A stretch of DNA of 64,000 nt from Saccopteryx bilineata (GCF_036850765.1 NC_089493.1:216874744-216938743), one strand, 5' to 3'. Positions 12,099 through 24,188 are shown, counted from the first letter of the stretch. Notes: generated by a model not told the origin, from the letters alone. Translations and numbers: made by a program.

Positions 12099-14311
12099 CT
12101 GGAGTGATGTCAGAGAAATGGTGCCGTGAGGAGCGCCACCAACAAATCTCCCCAAAATTTCAACGAGTTCATCAACCAGAGACAGAAAAATCTATCCTTG
12201 GAGTGTCCGGGAGTTCCACACACTGAACGTGAAGGTAGGATCGAGAGAAAAATTGACTAAATATATAATCAACCCTGAAGGAAATAAGTGTGACAAAGAA
12301 ACACTCTGCCTTCCTCACTAACCTGAGCAAAGGCTACTTTCACTTGTAACTGAGAGTTGGGGGGGCTAAGGGTGTGGAGGAGGCTAGGCTGTGGCATGGA
12401 TGTTCATTCAAGCTGAAGAAAGAGTGAGCCTGTGGTGAATCAGCCCACGCGAGCAAATACCTGCATGCCATGAGCAGCAGATGCCAGCGGCACGCGGGGA
12501 GTACACCAAAGCGAACTTTGCAAACTTCCCTATACCCGAGCTTCTCTGGACGGGAGGGGGTGGCCTCACCCAGCCATTCAAGCTAACAATCAAGCATTGG
12601 GGGAGAAACGCGTGGGCAGCTTGCAGTTCTTTCTGGAGCAGATCAGCGGATCCAATCACTGAAATTAGCATAACCCACAGTCTGCTCACCTCCCAACTGA
12701 CCTACGCAGCTCTAATTGACAAGATCTCTCTAAGTTCAGTGATCTAAGACAAGAGGCGTGATATCTTTTAGTGCTTCTTGCTAAAGGGGTGGGGGCAACT
12801 TCTGATTGGCAGAGCTTTCATACTCAGGGATATATACTAAAAAGAGGGACTTGGCAGATGTTAAGACCTCCTGTACTGCAGGCAGCGACTAGGGCATCTT
12901 CTTCCCAGCCAAAACAGGTTACAAAGTGCAGAAAGCCTGGGGAGAGTGATCCCACAGAGTGCTAGGCATGCTGAACAGGCCTGGAGGCTCATAGAAAGTC
13001 ACCTTGAGAGCAATAGGCTCCCAGTCCCGCCTGATTATGCTGGTGACTCTGACTGCCAGAGCCTTATCCAGAGCCCTGCATTGAGTGGGGATAGAGTGGG
13101 GATTTCCCAGTTCTTTGAGCCTCTCACTCCCCAGGCAGAGGCAGCAGCAACCTCATAGCTGGATCATCAGGCTGCTAATTCAGGAAGGAGAGACTAGGAG
13201 AGAGGCTTAGGGAAAATGGACTTTCTCATTGTCAGAGCCTGCAAATGCTAATGAACCTAGACTACCAACAAGACTGAAGCCTAATATATGACATCACCGT
13301 AGAGTCTCATAAACTGCAAATCCCTACCTACGCATGCCACAGGGGCAGAGCCTGGGGTACAGAGTCACCAACCAGGAAGAGGGAGAGGAAAGAAAAAGGA
13401 AGAAGAAGTTAACCTCTCAAAATCAAGAAAAATCTACAGACTTTATAACTTGTTCCACTATTTTTTTGTTTCTTTCATCTTCTTGCTTTTATTATTATTA
13501 TTTCTATTTCCTCCACCTTGGTCCTTTTATTCTCTGCCCATCTTATTCTTTTCTCTTCTTGAACTACACTACCCATAAGTGTTACATTTTATTTCTTTTC
13601 TTCTTCCTTACTCACCATGAGGATTACACTCCAAAACCCTTAACTCTCTCTTTTTGTTTTGTTTTTCTTTTTTCTTCTATTCTTTTTCTTTTTTTTCTTA
13701 TTTCTCCCGCTCTATTAGTTTCTTCTTTTCTCCTTTTACTTTTCCTCTCATTCAATCCTCAATCATGAACAAATTATTTAATTTGGGACTCAAGGTTTTT
13801 GTGGCATTTTGGGTGCTTTTTACTTTGGTTTTTAACACATTAGCATTCCTCCCAACCCGGGATCTCCATTCTATTAAGTTTTGCTCCACTTAATACAGTA
13901 GTTTTTTTTTCCTTTCTCCTGTTTCACTCTTATCCCTCTCATTATATCTCTTAGTTGACCATCACTTACAAGCAAACCATTTTATACTTGACCCAAAGTT
14001 TTTCCTTTTTTGCATTTTGTGGGTCCCTACTTCCTTTTTTGCCCCTTGAACACTTCCACCCAACTCAGGCACTCCGTTATAGGCAGTTTTTGTTCCATTT
14101 AGCATAACATAATTCATAGTTCATCACGATAGTTTCCTAAGGAGGAGGGGAGAAGAAAAGAAGAGAAGAAAGAAAAGGGGGGGAATAATAAATTATTATT
14201 GGGGGTTTTTTCCAAATTTTTTTCCATTTTTTAAAATTTTTTTTTACTTTTTTATTTTACTTTTTATTCTTTATTAATTCTCATTAGTGCTATCAACAAA
14301 ACCACCCTCAG
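12099..14311 (+). promoter_or_regulatory. L1 copy 1 5'UTR / presumptive internal promoter
   Basis: This is the 2.2-kb leader of L1 copy 1. Its first part (12099-13370) is GC-richer with scattered CpG. The part from about 13440 to 14290 is strongly pyrimidine-rich on the sense strand. 'gagaaatggtgccgtgagg' near the 5' terminus resembles the ATGG-containing YY1-type site near the start of other mammalian L1s (inference). Frames of 64-144 codons here (for example 13334-13768) are compositional and not supported as genes. Confidence 0.7.
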
Positions 14312-15296
14312 ATGCCACTAAGAAAAAGGAAATAGAATATCAGGGATACAAAAGATAGATTAGTAGCACAGATGGGGAAAAATCTATAGAGAAAAAAAAA
14401 TATTGGAAACTTTGGAGCTAAATGACAGAGAATTTAAAATAGAAATCCTAAAAATACTCAGAGATATACAAGAAAACCAGAAAGGCTGTTGAGGGAGCTC
14501 AGAAAACTACTCAACGTACACAAAGAATATATTATCAAGGAAATTGAAACAATAAAAACAAATCAAACAGAGATGAAAAACTCAAATCATGAACTGAAAA
14601 ATGAGGTAACAAGCTTAGCTAATAAAACAGGCCAGATAGAAGGTAGGATTAGTGAAATAGAAGACAAGCAACTTGAGGCACAACAGAGAGAAGAAGAGAG
14701 AGACTCAAAAATTAAAAAAAAAATGAGAAAGCCCTACAGGAATGTCTGACTCCATCAAAAAAAGCAACATAAGAATAATAGGTATATCAGAGGGAGAAGA
14801 GAGAGAAATGGAATGGAGAATATATTCAAACAAATAAGAGATGAGAACTTCCCAAGCCTGTGGAAAGAACTAAAGCCTCAAATTCAAGAAGCAAACAGAA
14901 CTCCGAGTGTTCTTAACCACAAAAAACCTACTCCAAGGCACATCATAATGAAAATGGCACAAACCAATGACAGAAAAAATTTTTAAGGCAGCCAGGGAAA
15001 AGAAGAGTACAACATATAAAGGAAGGCCTATTAGATTATCATCAGATTTCTCAGCAGAAACTCTACAACCTAGAAGAGAGTGGACCACAAGATTAAAAGC
15101 CCTGAAAGAGAGAAACTTTCAGCCAAGAATACTATACCCATCAAAACTTTCCTTCAAATATGAAGGAGAAATAAAAACATTCACAGATACAGAAAAGATG
15201 AGGGAATTTATCATCAGAAAACCCCCACTCCAGGAAATACTAAAGGGGGTTTTCCAACCAGATTCAAAGAACAAAACAAAAGAAAACCACAAGTAA
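14312..15296 (+). pseudogene. L1 copy 1 ORF1 (RNA-binding chaperone), broken
   Basis: ORF1 starts at an ATG (MPLRKRK) shared with the antisense copy, but here a stop follows after seven codons. The frame then re-opens at 14489-14749, which encodes a Lys/Glu-rich heptad-like coiled coil (IEGRISEIEDKQLEAQQREE). It re-opens again at 14967-15296, which encodes the conserved C-terminal domain (GRPIRLSSDFSAETLQPRRE, LYPSKLSFKYEGEIKTF). At about 328 codons the ancestral length is normal for mammalian L1 ORF1p, a trimeric RNA-binding protein that packages L1 RNA. At least one nonsense change and frameshifts separate the segments, so no full product can be made. Confidence 0.9.
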
Positions 15297-15620
15297 AAGC
15301 TCCACCAAGAACACAATAAAACCAAATTTAAACTGTGACAACAAAAGCAAAAAAAGGGGAGAGGACAGAGATTAACAGTAGCAAAGGATGATGAAGTGCA
15401 GAAACACTCATAAGATAGGGTGCTACAATGACTATGGTAGGTACCCCTTTCATTACTTAATGGTAACCATCCTTGAAAAAACCACCACAGAAGCACATGA
15501 CTTAAAAAAGGTAGCAACAGAGGAAAGAAGTATGGATTACAAACAAACAAAAACAAATGATAGAAAAACAAAAGAGAATAATCAAACAAGATACAAAACT
15601 AACAGAAAGCAATTTATAAA

Positions 15621-18600
15621 ATGGCAATAGGGAACCAACAAGTGTCAATAATCACAGTAAATGTAAATGCATTAAAATCACCAATAAAAAGACACAGAGT
15701 AGCAGAATGGACAAAAAAAGAAAATCCAACTGTATGCTGGCTACAAGAAACACATCTAAGCAACAAGGATAAAAACAAATTCAAAGTGAAAGGCTGGAAA
15801 ACAATACTCCAAGCAAATAACATCCAAAAAAAAAGCAGGCATAGCAATACTCATATCTAATAATGCTGAGTACAAGACAGAAAAAGTACTCAGAGACAAA
15901 AATGGTCATTTCATGATTAAGGGGACACTGAATCAATAAGACATAACAATCCTTAATATATATGCACCAAACCAAGGAGCACCACAATAAATAAGACAGC
16001 TATTTATGGACCTAAAAACAAAAAATGACAAAAATATAATCATACTTGAAGACCTCAATACACCGCTGACGGCTCTAGATCAGTCATCCAAACAGAGAAT
16101 CAACAAAGATATATTGGCCTTAAATGAAACACTAGAGCACCTGGATATGATAGACATCTACAGGACATTTCATCCCAAAGTGACAGAGTATACATTTTTC
16201 TCTAGTGTACATGGAACATTCTCAAGAATTGACCATATGTTGGGCCACAAAAATGACATCAGCAAATTCAGGAAAATTGAAATTGTACCAAACATATTTT
16301 CTGATTATAAAGCCTTGAAACTAGAATTCAACTGCAAAAAGGAGGAAAAAAACCCCACCAAAATGTGGTAACTAAACAACATACTTTTAAAAAATGAATA
16401 GGTCAAAGAAAAAATAAGCGCAGAGATCAAAAGATATATACAGACAAAGGAAAATGACAATACAACATATCAGAATCTCTGGGATGCAGCAAAAGCAGTA
16501 ATAAGAGAGAAGTTCATATCACTTCAGGCCTATATGAACAAATAAGAGAGAGCCCAAGTGAACCACTTAACTTCACAATTTAAGGAACTAGAAAAAGAAG
16601 AACAAAAACAACCAAAAACCAGCAAAAGAAAGGAGGTAATAAAAATCAGAGCAGAAATAAATGAAATAGAGAACAGAAAATCTGTAGAAAAAATTAATAG
16701 AACAAGGAGTTGGTTCTCTGAAAAGATCAACAAAATTGACAAACCCTTGGCAAGACTCACCAAGGAAAAAAGAGAAAGGACTCATATAAACAAAATCCAA
16801 AATGAAATAGGAGAAATCACCACACACATTATTGATTTACAAAGAGTTATTGTAGAATACTACGAAAAACTATATGCCACCAAATTCAACAATCTAAATG
16901 AAATGGATAAATTTTTAGAACAATACAACCTTCCTAAACTGAGTCAGAAAGAAGCAGAAAGCCTAAACAGACCAATTAGCAAGGAGGAAATAGAAAAAAC
17001 TATTAAAAACCTCCCCAACAATAAAAGTCCTGGCCCAAACAGTTATACTAGTGAATGCTATCAAACATTCAAAGAAGACTTGGTTCTTATTCTACTCAAA
17101 GTCTTCCAAAAAATTGAAGAAGAAGTAATACTTACAAACACATTTTATGAGGCCAACATAACCCCCATACCGAAACCTGGCAAGGACGGCACAAAAAAAG
17201 AAAACTACAGACCAATATTTCTAATGAATACAGATGCTAAAATACAAAACAAAATACTGCAAATCAAATACAACAACTTATTAAAAAAATACAAAAAATA
17301 ATAATAATACATCATGATCAAGTGGGATTCATCCCAGAATCTCAAGAATGGTTCAGCATATGTATAACAGTTAACGTAATACATATATATATGAACAAAA
17401 CAAAGAACAAAAACCACATGATCTTATCAATAGATGCAGGAAAGGCATTTGATAAAATACAACACAATTTTATGTTTAAGACACTCATCAAAGTGGGTAT
17501 AGAAGGAAAATATCTCAACATGATAAAGGCCATATATGATAAACCATCAGCTAACATCATATTAAATGGCATAAAACCGAGGACTTTCCACCTTAAATCA
17601 GGAACAAGACAGGGTTGTCCACTCTCTCCACTCTTATTTAACGTGGTGCTAGAAGTTCTAGCCAGAGTAATCAGACAAGAGAAAGAAATAAAAAGCATCC
17701 ATATCAGAAAAGAAGAAGTAAAGGTATCACTTTTTGCAGATGATATGATCCTATACATCGAAAACCCCAAAGACTCCACAAAAAAATTACTAGAAACAAT
17801 AAACCAATACAGTAAGGTACAAAATTAACATAAAAAAGTCCATAGCCTTTCTATATGCCAACAATGAAATATTAGAAAATGAACTCAAAAAAATAATCCC
17901 CTTCACGATTGCAACAAATAAAATAAAATACCTAGGAATAAACATAACAAAGAATGTAAAGGACCTATATAATGAAAACTACAAAGCATTGTTAAGGGAA
18001 ATTGAAAAAGATACAATGAGATGGAAAAATATTTCTTGTTCTTGGATAGGAAGAGTAAATATAATCAAGATGGCCATATTACCCAAAGCAATATATAAAT
18101 TTAATGCAATTCCCATAAAAATTGCAATGACATTTTTTAAAGAAATGGAACAAAAAAAATCATCAGATTTATGTGGAACTATAAAAAACCCCAATTAGCC
18201 AAAGCAATCCTAAGGGAAAAGAATGAGCTGGGGGCATTACAATACCTGACTTCAAACTATATTATAGGGCCACAAAAATCAAAACAGCATGGTATTGGCA
18301 GAAAAATAGACACTCAGACCAATGGAACAGAATAGAAAGTCCAGAAATAAAACCACATATATATGGTCAAATAATTTTTGATAAAGGGGCCAACAACACA
18401 CAATGGAGAAAAGAAAGCCTCTTCAACAAATGGTGCTGGGAAAACTGGAAAGCCACATTCAAAAGAATGAAACTTGACTATAGCTTGTCTCCTTGTACTA
18501 AAATTAATTCAAAATGGATCAAAGATCTAAACATAAGACCTGAAACAATTAAGTACATAGAAGAAGAAATAGGTACTCAACTCATGGACCTGGGTTTTAA

Positions 18601-19454
18601 AGAGCATTTTATGAATTTGACTCCAAAGGCAAGAGAAGTGAAGGCAAAGATAAATGAATGGGACTACATCAGACTAATAAGTTTTTGCTCAGCAAGAGAA
18701 ACTGACAACAAAATAAACAGACAGCCAACTAAATGGGAAATGATATTTTCAAATAACAGCTCAGATAAGGGCCTAATATCCAAAATATACAAAGAACTCA
18801 TAAAACTCAGCAACAAACAAAGAAACAATCCAATAAAAAAATGGAAAGAGGACATGAACAGACACTTCTCCCAGGAAGAAATACAAATGGCCAACAGATA
18901 TATGAAAAGATGTTCATCTTCATTAGTTATTAGAGAAATGCAAATCAAAATTGCAATGAGATACCACCTTACACCTGTTAGATTAGCTATTATCAACAAG
19001 ACAGGTAATAGCAAATGTTGGAGAGGCTGTGGAGAAAAAGGAACCCTCTTCACTGTTGGTGGGAATGTCAAATAGTACAACCATATGGAAGAAAGTATGG
19101 TGGTTCCTCAAAAAACTGAAAATAGAACTACCTTATGACCCAGCAATCCCTCTACTGGGTTATAACCCAAAAACTCAGAAACATTAAAAGTAAAGACACA
19201 TGCAGCCCCATGTTCATTGCAGCATTGTTCACAGTGGCCAAGACATGGAAACAACCAAAAAGCCCTTCAATAGAACATTGGATAAAGAAGATGTGGCATA
19301 TATACACTATGGAATACTACTCAGCCATAAGAAATGATGACATCAGATCATTTGCACAACAAAATTGTGGGATCTTGATAACATTATAAGGAGTGAAATA
19401 AGTAAATCAGAAAAAAACAAGAACTACATGATTCCATACATTGGCGGGACATAA
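15621..19454 (+). pseudogene. L1 copy 1 ORF2 (endonuclease-reverse transcriptase), broken
   Basis: The region spans about 1,277 codons, the usual L1 ORF2p length. Endonuclease motifs visible: NVN and QETH (Glu at residue 43), EDLN in place of the usual GDFN, and SRIDHM. SDY replaces the usual SDH, so the catalytic His is lost. Reverse transcriptase motifs: [10 protein letters not shown] (catalytic Asp codon at 17433), [10 protein letters not shown] (17613-17642) and FADD (17733-17744). The Cys-rich end starts as GCGEKGTL, but a one-base deletion near 19041-19050, relative to the antisense copy, shifts the frame before its His/Cys residues. An A9 run at 15826-15834 shifts the endonuclease frame, and further frame changes follow. 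It is clearly a decayed copy. ORF2p would nick DNA and prime reverse transcription at the target. Confidence 0.93.
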
Positions 19455-19737
19455 AAAGAGACTAAGTGACATGGACAAGAGTGTGGTGGTTGCCAGGGGT
19501 GGGGGGGAGGAGTGTGCAGGAGGGAAGGAGGGAGAGGGGAAGGGGAGGGGGAGGAGCACAAAGAAAACTAGATGGTGACGGAGGACAATCTGACTTTAGG
19601 TGATGGGTATGCAACATAATTGAATGACAAGATAACCTGGACATGTTTTCTTTGAATATATGTACCTTGATTTATTGATGTCACCCCATTAACATTAATA
19701 AAAATTTATTTATAAAAAAAAATTAAAAAAAGAAAAA
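19455..19737 (+). other. L1 copy 1 3'UTR with G-rich polypurine tract and A-tail
   Basis: After the ORF2 stop, a purine tract at 19497-19556 contains at least seven runs of three or more G and could form a G-quadruplex. Then come 'tgtaccttgatttattgatg', 'tcaccccattaacattaata' and an A-rich tail. The antisense copy has the complementary C-rich tract at 54545-54600. Confidence 0.85.
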
Positions 19738-19904
19738 AAAATGATGACATTTATGGCATGTGAATTTTATCTCAAATAATATAATAAATATAGCATAATC
19801 ACATAAAATACCTCAATAGAAAGTGATTTTTAAAAACTTGACTTAAGCTGCATTAACATTTATTTTCTGCGCAAATTTATAGTCTTGTCAGGACTTTCTG
19901 TGAA

Positions 19905-20200
19905 ATCAAGTTTGACTAGTGCCAGAGGTGGATTTAATGGTAGGCACACTGGGCACACGTCCTTGGCCCTGACTTCTGAAGGGCCTCACAAAACCCCAAC
20001 TTTACACTTTTTATTAATGAAGGGGGGCCTTCCTTGGGCTCTTAGGGGCCCAATATTTTCTTCTGCACCCGGGGCCTCAATCGACTTTAAAATGCCTCTT
20101 GCTAGTGCTGCTCAGTATCTGAGATCTGGAATTATGGAGAGCCCACTCATTCATATGTCTGGTGCCTGGGCTGAGACTCAAGTAGCTGGGGGCTAAAGGG
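19905..20200. other. GC-richer patch of unknown origin
   Basis: The stretch is GC-rich against its surroundings, with repeated 'gggcc'/'ggccc' words (gggcctcacaaaacccc, ggggcctcaatcgac). An open frame of 103 codons (+ strand, 19885-20196) crosses it but shows low-complexity composition and no recognised domain. It could be a diverged transposon or processed-sequence relic. Confidence 0.3.
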
Positions 20201-20850
20201 TTGGAGGTCCTCTGTCTTTACAGTGGCTTCAAGGCAGACATACTTCCTACAATGTAACTCTAGCTTCCTCTGTCATATAACCCAAGAGAGAAAAACAAAA
20301 TGAGTCATTGGCCTTTAATGACTCAGCCTCCAAAGTCACATTGCATTGCTTTTGCCGTGTTCTCTTGATAGAGGCCGTGTTCTCTTGGTTGGCCCAAGTT
20401 CAAGGGAAGGGAACAAAGAACCCATCTCTCAAAGGAAGAGAATCAATGTTACATTCTAAGAAATGCATGTAGTCTGGCATATATACTGGTGCAAGTATCT
20501 GCCACACCATATGTACTGGTCATTATAAGAAAATGAAATCTAGTATTTTTAAATATGCTCAACTTCTGGGGACACAATATAATACTCTAGAAGTAATAAG
20601 TAGCAATGAGCAGAAAAAAGCAACTGAAGTATTGGCTACTGTGAACCAACTTTTTGGTGATGCCAGTAAAATACTCCCTGCTTCCCCACACCTGTAACCT
20701 ATACCACTCACTTTGACTAGTAACAAAGTCCCTTGTCGGGAAAACAAGTGTTCAGTAATTGGTGGCCTTTGTTTCATTTTGCCTCATTAATTTGAGTTAC
20801 TATGCATCAGTGTGTTAAGTTTGGAGCAGTTTTCTTTTACAAACTATTTT
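20201..20850. other. unassigned sequence
   Basis: I see no recognisable gene or transposon between the GC-richer patch and the twin-primed L1. Confidence 0.45.
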
Positions 20851-20859
20851 TATTAAATG

Positions 20860-22770
20860 TATTAGTGCACATTTCTCTGATACATCGTCTGTATATTGTA
20901 CTTTGAGCCCACCACCCAAAGTCAAATTATCTTCCATTACCATATATACTGTTCACAAAAATTAGGGGATATTTCAAAATGAATATGAAGTGATAAAATA
21001 TCGTCTAATTTTTGAGAGCAGTATATTTGGCTTCCTTTATCCTTTACTAACCTCTGCCCCTTTGCTTTGAAAATCACCGTTCTGTTGTCTGTGTCTATAT
21101 ATATATGCCACATCTTGTTTATCCAATCATCTATCAAAAAATACTTCACCATTTCTATGTCTTGGCCACTGTGAATAATGCTGCTATGAACATAGTAGAA
21201 CATCTACCTTTGTGAATAAATGTTTTCAATTTTTTTAGGTAGATATCCAGAAGAGGGATTGCTAGGTCATATGATAACTCTATTCTTAATTTTTTTTCAT
21301 ACTGTTTTCAAATGTTTCTGTATCAGTTTACATTCCTACCAGCAGTGACTAAGTGTTCCTTTCTTTTCCACAACCTCTCCAACACTTGTTATTACTTGTC
21401 TTGTTGATAATAACCATTCTAATAGATGTGAGGTGATTTTCAGTTGACCATCTTTTCATATATCTTTTGGCCATTTGTATGTCTTTTTGGGAGAAGTGTC
21501 TGTTCAGGTCCTCTGGCCATTTTTTAACTGGATTGATTGTTTGGGATTGAAATGTGTGAGATCTTTATATTGTTTTGATATTAACCGCTTATCAGAGCTG
21601 TTTTTGGCAAATATCTTCTCCCATTTGGTTGGTTGCCTTTTTGTTTTGTTGTTAATTTCCTTTGCTGTGCAGAAGCTTTGTAGTTTGGCATGGTCTCGTT
21701 CATTAATTTTTCCCTTTATTTCCCTTGGCTTAGGGGTCAAATTCATAAAAACTTTTTTAAGACCAAGGTCCATAAGTTTAGTACTTCTGTTTTCTTCTAT
21801 ATAGCTTATTGTTTCAGATCTTATATTTAGGTCTTTGATCCATTTTTAATAAATCTTTGCTCGTGGGAGCAAACTGGTGTCCCACTCTCACTACTCTTAT
21901 TCAACATAGTACTGGAAGTCCTAGCCAGAAAGAAATAAAACACATCCAAATTGGGAATGAAGAAGTACAAGTGATACTTTTTGCAGATGACATGCTTCTT
22001 TATATAGAAAACCCTAAGGCCTCCACACACATACACACAAAAAAAACCTATTAGAAATAATAAAGAAATACAGTATAAAAAATCAATGTATAAAGATCCA
22101 CTGCATTCTTATATACTAACAATAAAATTTCAGAAAAAGAAATAAAAAAACAAAAGACAATTCCTTTCACAACTGCAACAAAAAATTAAAATACCTATGA
22201 ATAAACTTAACAAAAGATGTGAAGGACTTATATACTGAAAACTACAAAGCATTATTAAAAAGGATTGGAAAAAAACACAATGGAATGCAAAGATATTTCA
22301 TGTTCATGGATTAGCAGAATAAACATGAACATAGCTAAAATGTTCATATTACCCAAAGCAATATACATATTTTATGCAATCCTCATCAAAATCCCAATGT
22401 CATTTTTTAAACAGAACAAAAACAAATCAGATTTGTATGAAACCATAAACTACTCCAATTAGCCAAAGCAGTCCTGAGATAAAAGCATGCAGCCAGAAGT
22501 ATCACACTACCAGACCCAAATTATACTACAAAGCAATGATAATCAACATGGCATGATATTGGCAGAAAAACAGACACACAGACCAATGGAACAGAATTGA
22601 GAGCCCAGAAATAAAAATACACGTATATGGACAAATGATTTTTTACAAAAGGATCAAAAACATGCAATGGAGAAAAAAAACTTCTTCAATAAATGGTGCT
22701 GACAAAACTGGAAAGCCACATGTTGAAAAATGACACTAGTTTTTTGTCATGTACAAAATAGATATTTAAA
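20860..22770 (-). mobile_element. LINE-1 with twin-priming 5' inversion
   Basis: Bases 20860-21850 read as L1 on the - strand, from the ORF2 'KWIKDLNIR'-type stretch (about 21848) through the C-terminal region to the 3' end. Bases 21865-22770 read as L1 on the + strand, from GCPLS-type RT sequence through FADD (about 21980-21995) to the segment just before 'KWIKDLN'. The two halves meet at the same point of the ORF2 map. That is the signature of twin priming of a single - strand insertion. Many stops and indels show it is old. A 73-bp palindromic MITE interrupts the 3' end. Confidence 0.85.
20949..21021. mobile_element. 73-bp palindromic mariner-like MITE
   Basis: The left arm (ctgttcacaaaaattagggg, then gatattt) matches the reverse complement of the right arm (ctgctctcaaaaattagacg, then gatattt) with a few mismatches. 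TA dinucleotides flank it at 20947-20948 and 21022-21023, as expected for Tc1/mariner insertion. It interrupts the antisense L1 3' end. No transposase is encoded. Confidence 0.8.
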
Positions 22771-24188
22771 ATGTATTCTAGTATCCTTTCAGATTTGGGT
22801 TTCTTAAATCCTGAAGACAGCATTAAGCATCCAAATATTTAAGGTGAAAGTGCATTGAAAAGGAGAGACAAGGGAGCTTAAATGTATGAGAAACGAAAAC
22901 ATACCACTCAGATTTTCTTTGGAAATGGGAAACGCAACATCACTATGGTTTATGAACTCCTCTTTAAACCCATTATAAGTCTAAGCCTCAAAGTTTTGAA
23001 GTCTGATAATTAGAGACATTCTTGTGGTCCTGATTTGCCTATTTTAAACCTCTTGCTTTGTTTACAATAGTCCCCAAAGCCTTCCTGTTTTCCTCTCTCT
23101 GTTATAACAATACTTAACAGCTAATTATAAGTATTGTATAAAATAATAATTTTTGTATTAAAATAATAATTTTAGTTTTTCTAACATCACTTAAAGTATT
23201 AATATTGTATTTGTCACTAAGGTCTCAACAAGTATATCTTGAAGTTAACTGAATTTTTGTTGATGTTGTTTAGTAATCTTCTATACTTGAGAGCATTAGA
23301 TGGTATTTGTTACAATTTTTATGATCATATTGTTTTAGCAAAATGTATGTCACATAATTGAGTTATACTTTACTTTCAGAAATGCTGACAATAATAATGA
23401 ATTTATCTATCAACCTATCTTTTCCAATGGGAAAGCAAGTCTTTATTTGAAGGTGTTATATTTGATTTTCAAAAAGGAAATCATTGTCCCTTTATCTTTC
23501 TAAAAATCTGGATTTCATAAAATGCAAATTGGGATGTCTTCCAGTAAATATCACTTCAGAAGTCACTAAAGAATAGAAGTTTGCACTGACTCTAGATTTT
23601 AAAAATACCCAAATTTAAAAAACAGTCATAAGCAATTAGTTAACATAAAATTCTTCTCACCACTTAGCTCTCTAGATTATTGTTAATAAAACAAATAGAA
23701 GCATTATTGAAAATAATAATGAATTTCTGACATATTCAATCCACAGCCCTCTAAGCCCCTGGACATTTAATTCGTTACAAAAATGAAATATTTTATTGAG
23801 CAATGTCAAACTGCCAATCAAGTTGTCATCATTCATCTATCCAGAAATATCAAGTCTGATAAGAAAAACAACTGCTAAAAGAGGGAGAATTAATAAGAAC
23901 CATGGGGTAGCTACTAAATTGGCCCGCTGAAAATGAAGTCCTTAAGAAACGCTCCACAGGGCACTGCTGATGCCTATTTGGATTTCCTGTTCCTGAAACT
24001 GAAATTTAATGATCTTTCTCTTGAATCTGAAGCTGAGAGCTCAGGACTTCTTGGACTCAAGTCATGGTCATTTCTTTTAAAAGTTATATTTGAAGAAATG
24101 TGACAATCACACACCCATCATTATATCCTATATTGAAGAACTGAATCTAGTACCATCATTACATGTAACGGCTCTGCTCTTTGTCAAA
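22771..24188. other. unassigned AT-rich sequence
   Basis: No coding or repeat signal is recognised over about 1.4 kb. Confidence 0.5.

Larger units (their letters stand above)
12086..19750 (+). mobile_element. full-length LINE-1 copy 1 (non-functional), with 13-bp TSD
   Basis: A complete L1 architecture runs from 12099 to about 19737: a long 5'UTR, ORF1 region (14312-15296), spacer, ORF2 region (15621-19454), purine-rich 3'UTR and poly(A). A perfect 13-bp TSD (aaaatgatgacat) sits at 12086-12098 and 19738-19750. The implied nick TTTT/AAAG on the opposite strand is the canonical L1 endonuclease site. Both ORFs are broken, so it cannot move on its own. Its 5' terminus aligns with the terminus of the antisense copy near 61985, which supports full length. 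The subfamily cannot be named without a repeat library. Confidence 0.95.

Noticed and set aside
12408..13768. Several frames of 64-144 codons, including a Phe/Ser-rich one
   Set aside because: They lie in the L1 5'UTR; the Phe/Ser-rich frame is translation of its pyrimidine tract.
15119..15589. 156-codon - strand frame rich in Phe, Leu and Cys
   Set aside because: It is the antisense shadow of L1 ORF1 and the spacer; the A-rich sense strand yields Phe/Leu-rich antisense frames.
19885..20196. 103-codon + strand frame
   Set aside because: No domain, GC-biased low-complexity composition and no splice or promoter context; kept only as an odd GC-rich patch.
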